In this document: piece by piece, positions 7,181 through 10,703 of the stretch
How the letters are laid out: every line of letters begins with the position of its first letter
Numbering within the stretch: the stretch's first letter is position 1
Source: Sphingomonadales bacterium UBA6171
GTDB taxonomy: Bacteria > Pseudomonadota > Alphaproteobacteria > Sphingomonadales > Sphingomonadaceae
Length of the DNA stretch: 10,703 nucleotides
Assembly (NCBI GenBank): GCA_002422985.1
Contig: DITZ01000103.1
Span: 49,890-60,592 of the forward strand
Direction: 5' to 3'
The notes under the pieces: model-generated
Told to the model about the DNA's origin: nothing
Databases searched by the model: none
Seen by the model: only the letters and a program-made list of their open reading frames with translations
Translations under genes and position numbers: made by a program

Positions 7181-7242
7181 CGCAGGAATTGTCACACATC
7201 GGGCCGTGGGATTCCGGAAAAGGATGCGGTAACGGTAGCAGT

Positions 7243-8091
7243 ATGAATGGGATGCTCGATTCGCGCGCGCACTATAAGCGCACCGATCCGGCAAGGATTG
7301 GGGGGACTGGCAACAGCCAGCGCCTTCCTGCGCCCTGCGCCCCCGCCGCTTTCGCCCCCGCATCTTTCATACCCGCCGCTTTCCTGCTGGCCGCTTTTGC
7401 CCTGGTGCCGCTTGCCGCCACGGCGGCACCCTCCACCCGCTCTGTCATCACCGCCGATGGCGAAGGCATCGGCTTCAAGGCCAGACGTCAGGCGTCTGAA
7501 GTGCTGCCCGCCACGCCCGCCATCGACATGACGCGCTTCAGCTTCACCGCGGCCGGCGCCCGCAGCCCGACGCGGCTTGCCGCGTTCGAACGCGGTTTCC
7601 AGTTCACGCCATCCGGTGGCGGCGACAAGCGCAACGTCGCGGTCGGCGTCACCACCCGTTCTTCAGCGCCGGTCGTCGCCGCCGCGCAACAGGCCCGCGC
7701 CGCATCCGCCGGTGCCGCCATCGGCCCGGAAAGCTATGGCTTTGATCTGGCCGTCGGCTGGAAGGGGCTGGCCGTCAGCGGCGGCGTCGCCCGCTCCATC
7801 ACCGCGGCCGGCAGCGAAACCGATGGCGTTGGTCTGGGGCTCAGCTATGGCCGCAAGGGCTGGCGCACGGGCCTGCGCGCCACGGCCGAACGCGGCTCCG
7901 CACTGCTGCCGCAATCCAACAACAGCGCCACCGAACGCATGGCGTTCGAGGCAACGGGCGCGCTCCATGTGGCACCTTCCGTCTCGCTGGGCGGCACGCT
8001 GCGCTACCAGCTCGCCCCGATCCACCCCACGCCGCTCGATCCCAACAAGGAAGATCGCGCCGTATTTCTGGGCGGCCGCGTCAACTTCTGA
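7243..8091 (+). CDS. Exported protein of unknown function, possible outer-membrane beta-barrel
   Basis: I do not recognise the family. From the ATG at 7243 there are 282 residues. A charged N-region (about residues 1-30) is followed by a hydrophobic stretch made of five-residue repeats and a likely cleavage site near ATAA-PS (about 62/63). The mature part has alternating strands: YGFDLAVGWKGLAVSGGVARS, GVGLGLSYGRKGWRTGLRATAE, MAFEATGALHV, SVSLGGTLRYQL and a final VFLGGRVNF. The terminal phenylalanine with alternating hydrophobic residues resembles the C-terminal signature of outer-membrane barrels. No alternative start exists downstream except ATG at 7252, and no good Shine-Dalgarno is seen, so the N-region is unusually long for a signal peptide. 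The function is open; the OM placement is inferred. Confidence 0.75.
   Translation: MNGMLDSRAHYKRTDPARIGGTGNSQRLPAPCAPAAFAPASFIPAAFLLAAFALVPLAATAAPSTRSVITADGEGIGFKARRQASEVLPATPAIDMTRFSFTAAGARSPTRLAAFERGFQFTPSGGGDKRNVAVGVTTRSSAPVVAAAQQARAASAGAAIGPESYGFDLAVGWKGLAVSGGVARSITAAGSETDGVGLGLSYGRKGWRTGLRATAERGSALLPQSNNSATERMAFEATGALHVAPSVSLGGTLRYQLAPIHPTPLDPNKEDRAVFLGGRVNF
7339..7398 (+). repeat. Four 15-nt repeats forming the signal-peptide core
   Basis: Four consecutive 15-nt units encode APAAF, APASF, IPAAF and LLAAF. They make up the start and much of the hydrophobic core of the signal peptide of the exported protein. The copies have diverged, so the array is older than the repeats in the neighbouring genes. 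Confidence 0.75.
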
Positions 8092-8095
8092 CGCC

Positions 8096-8114
8096 GCCTG
8101 ATCTTCAGGCTTTT
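8096..8114 (+). terminator. Hairpin terminator after the exported-protein gene
   Basis: GCCTGA (8096-8101), a 3-nt loop and TCAGGC (8105-8110) form a perfect 6-bp stem followed by TTTT, with another T5 run a few bases on. It begins 4 bp after the stop at 8091. Its right arm overlaps the stop codon and last codon of the convergent gene, so the two genes have almost no spacer between them. Confidence 0.65.
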
Positions 8115-8689
8115 CCGCTTTTTGCTGTTCCGTTTCTTTCGGCAAAACAGTCGATGCCGGCATAGCCATGCGCGCCCAGCGCGCGCAGCCGCCGGCCCCG
8201 CCGCGCATCCATGCCGCCCAGCGCCACCACCGGCCCCGCCGCGCCGCGCCGCATCAGCCCAAATCGCAGCGGCCCCAGCACCCGCCCGCCCGGATGGCTG
8301 CGCGTGGGGAACAGCGGCGACACAAACACAATATCCGCCCCCAGCGCGAACGCCCGCCGCAGCGACGGCGCATCATGGGCGGATGCACTCACCAGGCCGG
8401 CCGCCGTCCGCCCGCGCCGTCCAGCCGCCCGATGCACGCCATCGGCCCGCACCCCGGCTGGCGGGTCAGACAACAGCAGCACCAGCCCCCGGCGCAGGGC
8501 GATGGCCCGCACCCGCTTCAGCAGCGCCAGACGCCGGTCCGCCGCCAGCCGATAATGGCGAAACACCACCCCGCTGCCGCGCGGCAGCCGCCAGAGCGCG
8601 GCGAACAGCTGCTCGTCGGCCATCCGCTGATCCGAAAACAGCCACAGGCGGGGCAGGCTGCGTGCATCTGGGCGGGTGGCACCGGGCAT
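8105..8689 (-). CDS. ThiE/TenI-fold protein (thiamine phosphate synthase-like)
   Basis: This 194-residue protein shows the TMP-synthase/TenI barrel pattern. It begins with RLWLFSDQRM and continues through GVVFRHY, VLLLSDPP and ADGVH to the diagnostic SASAHDAPSLRRAFALGADIVFVSPLFPT and VVALGGMD with GAHGYAGID. In true ThiE the pyrimidine and pyrophosphate are held by a QxR-K segment, an ND pair and a GxHxGQxD motif with a metal-binding aspartate. Here the last motif reads GVHRAAGR and lacks the aspartate, and the arginine-rich middle differs. The fold call is solid; thiamine phosphate synthase activity is doubtful, and a TenI-like or other role is possible. The start may lie further in. The gene diverges from the yggS gene with only 22 bp between starts. 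Confidence 0.8.
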   Translation of the reverse strand: MPGATRPDARSLPRLWLFSDQRMADEQLFAALWRLPRGSGVVFRHYRLAADRRLALLKRVRAIALRRGLVLLLSDPPAGVRADGVHRAAGRRGRTAAGLVSASAHDAPSLRRAFALGADIVFVSPLFPTRSHPGGRVLGPLRFGLMRRGAAGPVVALGGMDARRGRRLRALGAHGYAGIDCFAERNGTAKSGKA

Positions 8690-8699
8690 TTCCCCTGAT

Positions 8700-8703
8700 A
8701 AGG
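8700..8703 (+). promoter_or_regulatory. Ribosome binding site of the YggS-type gene
   Basis: AAGG is followed by an 8-nt spacer and the ATG at 8712. This supports that start over an in-frame ATG at 8676, which would add 12 residues unlike the family N-terminus. Confidence 0.6.
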
Positions 8704-8711
8704 CAGATTAT

Positions 8712-9404
8712 ATGAAAAAGGCCATCATCACCCCCTTGCCGCCGCTCAGCGGCAGTCCGGCTGCAAGGCTGGCGCAACTGCGCGACCGGCTGGCCGCAGC
8801 GGCCGCCCGCGGCAACCACCCCGCGCCGGCGCTCATCGCGGTTTCAAAAATGCAAAGCGCAGCCACCATTCGCCCATGGCTGGAAGCCGGCCAGCGCCGG
8901 TTCGGCGAAAACCGGGTGCAGGAAGCGCAGGCCAAATGGCCGGCGCTGAAGGCCGATTATCCCGATGCCGAACTGCACCTCATCGGCCGGCTGCAATCCA
9001 ACAAGGCGGCCGACGCGGTGGCGCTGTTCGACGCCATCCACAGTGTGGACCGGCCCTCGCTCATCAGCGCCATCGCCGCCGCACAGGCCGCCACCGGCCG
9101 CACGCTTATGCTGTTCGCACAGGTCAATCTGGGGGACGAAGCGCAAAAGGGCGGCGTCGCACCCGCTGATCTGCCGGCGCTGCTGGCCACCGCCCGGGCC
9201 GCCGGCCTTGGCATCGGCGGCCTGATGTGCATCCCCCCGGCGGATAAAGACCCGGCCATCTATTTTGCCCTGCTGGCCAGGCTGGCGAAGGATAACAGCC
9301 TGCCCCGTCTCAGCATGGGGATGAGCGATGATTATGATATCGCCGCCACCCTTGGCGCCACGCATGTCCGTATCGGCACCGCGCTATTTTTGGCAGACCT
9401 GTAA
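8712..9404 (+). CDS. yggS: YggS/PROSC-type PLP homeostasis protein
   Basis: This 230-residue protein belongs to the YggS/PLPBP family of single-domain fold-type III proteins that bind pyridoxal 5'-phosphate and keep vitamin B6 and amino-acid pools balanced, without a known enzymatic reaction. PLP would be held by K46 in LIAVSKMQS. Other family motifs are RRFGENRVQEAQAKW, LHLIGRLQSNK, FAQVNLGDEAQKGG, GLMCIPP and the C-terminal LSMGMSDDYDIAATLGATHVRIGTALF, which holds the phosphate. The length is normal. The TAA stop overlaps the first base of the parS palindrome. No proC/YggT partner is seen nearby; the divergent neighbour is a ThiE-fold protein, so the two may share a promoter region. Confidence 0.95.
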   Translation: MKKAIITPLPPLSGSPAARLAQLRDRLAAAAARGNHPAPALIAVSKMQSAATIRPWLEAGQRRFGENRVQEAQAKWPALKADYPDAELHLIGRLQSNKAADAVALFDAIHSVDRPSLISAIAAAQAATGRTLMLFAQVNLGDEAQKGGVAPADLPALLATARAAGLGIGGLMCIPPADKDPAIYFALLARLAKDNSLPRLSMGMSDDYDIAATLGATHVRIGTALFLADL

Positions 9405-9427
9405 AAATGTTCCACGTGGAACATTTT
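9404..9427. promoter_or_regulatory. parS: parS centromere site 1 (perfect 24-bp palindrome)
   Basis: The core TGTTCCACGTGGAACA at 9408-9423 fits the bacterial parS consensus TGTTNCACGTGNAACA at every fixed position. Flanking AAAA and TTTT extend the perfect palindrome to 24 bp. parS is the site where the CTPase ParB loads onto chromosomes for origin segregation and SMC recruitment. It is located, as is common for parS, outside coding sequence, between the convergent yggS and DsrE-like genes. The AT-flanked hairpin might also stop transcription from either side, but its sequence match to parS is too exact to be only a terminator. Confidence 0.9.
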
Positions 9428-9449
9428 CCTACAAATAACTAACCTCTCC

Positions 9450-9465
9450 TGTTCCATGTGGAACA
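9450..9465. promoter_or_regulatory. parS: parS-like site 2 (one mismatch)
   Basis: TGTTCCATGTGGAACA differs from site 1 by a single C-to-T change in the central CACGTG. Its centre is 42 bp from that of site 1, four helical turns, so both would face the same side of the DNA. It ends one base before the stop codon of the DsrE-like gene. The 26 bp between the two sites is AT-rich compared with the rest of the window. The central change may weaken ParB binding. Confidence 0.75.
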
Positions 9466-9466
9466 A

Positions 9467-9784
9467 TCACAGAATCAGTAGTTGCCAATCTTCCCGCCCC
9501 GCCAGAAAGCCGGTCATGCCATGCGCCTCGATCCCCGGCGGCAGATCCGCCGCGCTCAGCCCGTTGGCGGCCATCGCCGTCTGGCAGATCGCCACATCCG
9601 CCCCCAGTTCGAACAGCAGATCACAGGCTTTCGCCACCACCGGCTGCCCCAGCGCCCGCACCAGCGGCCCGCGCAACAGCACCCGCACCGGCCGGTCCAG
9701 CGCTGCGGTCACCGCCGCCACCTCGATCGCGGCGGCAAAACGTTCCGTTCCCGCCTCGCACAGGATCAGCAGCAGACCGGGCAC
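9467..9784 (-). CDS. DsrE-family protein
   Basis: This 105-residue protein fits the DsrE/DsrF-like fold: a first strand LLLIL, a helix, the strand VRVLLRG, and ELGADVAICQTAMAANGL, where C67 sits at the position used by DsrE-type proteins to carry sulfur. It ends with GMTGFLAGREDWQLLIL, typical of the small stand-alone members. The start is a GTG at 9784 inside the 3' end of moeB (19-nt overlap), so translation is coupled. Family members act in sulfur relay or have unknown roles. Its link to an E1-like MoeB suggests a sulfur carrier function, which is inference. Confidence 0.8.
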   Translation of the reverse strand: MPGLLLILCEAGTERFAAAIEVAAVTAALDRPVRVLLRGPLVRALGQPVVAKACDLLFELGADVAICQTAMAANGLSAADLPPGIEAHGMTGFLAGREDWQLLIL

Positions 9785-10509
9785 GCCGCATCCTTTTTCA
9801 CCCGCACCGACCGCGCCGCCGGATTCAGCCCTTCATACAGCCACAGCCAGCCAATCCGGCTTGCGCCAAAGCCGGTGATAATCCGCAGCACATCCAGCGC
9901 CTGCGCCGCGCCGATGATGCCAGCCACCGCGCCCAGCACGCCGATATCGGCGCAACTGGTGCCCGGCACATCATCCGGCAGGCCGGCAAAACAGGCATAG
10001 CATGGCTGATCCGGCAGATGCCCCGCAAAACTGCCCAACTGCCCCCCGAAAGACCCCAGCGCCGCCGAAACCAGCGGGATTTTCAGCGCCACCGCCGCCC
10101 GGTTCACCAGGCTGCGGGTGCTGAAATTGTCGCAGCCGTCGGCCACCACATCATGCCCGGCCAGCAGGCTTCGGGCATCGTCCCCCAGTCGAACCTGATG
10201 CCCCGTCACCGCCACATGCGGGTTCAGCGCCCGCAGGCGTTCTACCGCCACCTCCACCTTCGGCCGGCCGACATCCCCCGTCTGAAACAGCGTTTGCCGC
10301 TGGAGGTTGGAAAGGCTCACCACATCATCGTCGATGACCGTAATCCGCCCGACGCCCGCCGCTGCCAGATAGAGCAGACAGGGGCTGCCCAGCCCGCCGG
10401 CGCCCACCAGCGCCACGCTGGCCCGCTTCAGCGCGACCTGGCCGCTGCCGCCGATTTCGCGCAGCACGATATGGCGCTGATAGCGATCGAGCTCGGCGTC
10501 GGACAGCAT
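9766..10509 (-). CDS. moeB: MoeB/ThiF-type E1-like adenylyltransferase
   Basis: This 247-residue protein matches E. coli-type MoeB in length and along its whole sequence. It activates the C-terminal glycine of a ubiquitin-like sulfur carrier (MoaD or ThiS) as an acyl-adenylate. Visible features are RYQRHIVLREIG, the nucleotide loop GAGGLGS (36-42), the acidic stretch at 60-62, SLSNLQRQ with R71, K84, and CDNFSTR with D127. Zinc cysteines are CYAC (170/173) and CPVC (243/246), and C186 sits in TSCADIG. No rhodanese domain is attached, so sulfur must come from another protein. Whether the partner is MoaD or ThiS cannot be told. It starts with a 1-nt overlap of the dut stop codon (TGATG). Confidence 0.88.
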   Translation of the reverse strand: MLSDAELDRYQRHIVLREIGGSGQVALKRASVALVGAGGLGSPCLLYLAAAGVGRITVIDDDVVSLSNLQRQTLFQTGDVGRPKVEVAVERLRALNPHVAVTGHQVRLGDDARSLLAGHDVVADGCDNFSTRSLVNRAAVALKIPLVSAALGSFGGQLGSFAGHLPDQPCYACFAGLPDDVPGTSCADIGVLGAVAGIIGAAQALDVLRIITGFGASRIGWLWLYEGLNPAARSVRVKKDAACPVCC

Positions 10510-10703
10510 CAGTGCCGGCCTGTTGATCCGAAGCCGCCGGCGCCGCGCGCCGTTTCATCAAGCGCGACGACCTCGGCCCATTCGCAGCGCACATAGGGGG
10601 CAAGCACCAGCTGCGCGATGCGCATGCCGCGGGTGATGGTGAAGGGCCTGTCTCCCAGATTGGCGAGGATGATCTTCACCTCGCCGCGATAGTCGCAATC
10701 GAT
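10509..10703 (-). CDS. dut: dUTP diphosphatase, C-terminal part
   Basis: The last 64 residues of dUTPase are present; the 5' part lies beyond the window. The enzyme hydrolyses dUTP to dUMP and pyrophosphate, keeping uracil out of DNA. Visible are IDCDYRGEVKIILANLG (part of motif III), RGMRIAQLVLAP (motif IV) and the flexible C-terminal RGAGGFGSTGRH (motif V), which closes over the substrate. The TGA stop overlaps the ATG of moeB by one base, so dut, moeB and the DsrE-like gene probably form one leftward operon. Confidence 0.95.
   Translation of the reverse strand: MDCDYRGEVKIILANLGDRPFTITRGMRIAQLVLAPYVRCEWAEVVALDETARGAGGFGSTGRH

Larger units (their letters stand above)
6948..7242. other. Non-coding region between divergent genes
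   Basis: About 295 bp separate the leftward DUF3576-leuS operon from the rightward exported-protein gene, so promoters for both must lie here. I see no confident -35/-10 pair. The region contains three successive inverted repeats (6991-7026, 7072-7098, 7149-7180), and I see no convincing gene in it. Open frames crossing it on either strand lack credible starts and show no recognisable protein features. Confidence 0.7.

Noticed and set aside
7054..7242. Upstream extension of the exported-protein gene
   Set aside because: It crosses the inverted repeats, lacks a ribosome binding site and would place over 100 residues before the signal core.
7482..7498. Perfect 6-bp inverted repeat CAGACG-N5-CGTCTG within the exported-protein gene
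   Set aside because: It is short, lies in coding sequence and could occur by chance in GC-rich DNA; there is no T run or other regulatory context.
9404..9427. Palindrome read only as a rho-independent terminator of yggS
   Set aside because: The core fits the parS consensus exactly and a near copy lies 42 bp away, which a terminator would not explain; some terminator activity is still possible.

Overview
The window looks like a chromosomal, origin-proximal segment from a GC-rich alphaproteobacterium, most likely a sphingomonad (order Sphingomonadales). This rests on the very GC-rich coding sequence, the alphaproteobacterial gene order DUF3576 lipoprotein - leuS - lptE - holA, the relatively close fit of the products to sphingomonad families as I remember them, and two parS-like centromere sites. 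The genus cannot be fixed from the sequence alone.

Layout, left to right. Positions 1-188 hold the broken end of an IS5-family transposase gene, including an A_AAA_AAG slippery heptamer. A perfect 13-bp stem terminator (232-264) follows. From 6947 down to 295 six genes read leftward with gaps of 13 nt or less, or with overlaps: a DUF3576 lipoprotein, leuS, lptE, holA, a LytS-type membrane sensor kinase and a LytTR response regulator. They look like one operon ending at the terminator. It joins protein synthesis (LeuRS), LPS export to the outer membrane (LptE), replication (clamp-loader delta) and a two-component system. Positions 6948-7242 form a non-coding region with three inverted repeats. 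To its right, reading rightward, is an exported protein of unknown function with a beta-barrel-like C-terminus (7243-8091). It ends at a hairpin terminator shared with a convergent ThiE/TenI-fold gene (8105-8689, leftward). A YggS-type PLP homeostasis gene (8712-9404) diverges from that gene with only 22 bp between the starts. At 9404-9465, between convergent genes, lie a perfect parS palindrome and a second, one-base-off copy, centred exactly 42 bp apart. The right end is a leftward cluster, dut (partial) - moeB - DsrE-like protein, with overlapping ends.

The strongest observations are the parS pair and a recurring pattern of short in-frame tandem repeats. Three genes carry 15-nt-period repeats: the LptE tail, the leader of the DUF3576 lipoprotein and the signal peptide of the exported protein. 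The sensor kinase tail carries a 27-nt repeat. Other points of interest are the two-component system placed directly after holA, the ThiE-fold protein that lacks part of the ThiE active site, and the translationally overlapping MoeB/DsrE pair, which suggests sulfur transfer. I found no CRISPR array, tRNA, rRNA or clear defence system, and I do not claim a wholly new system.
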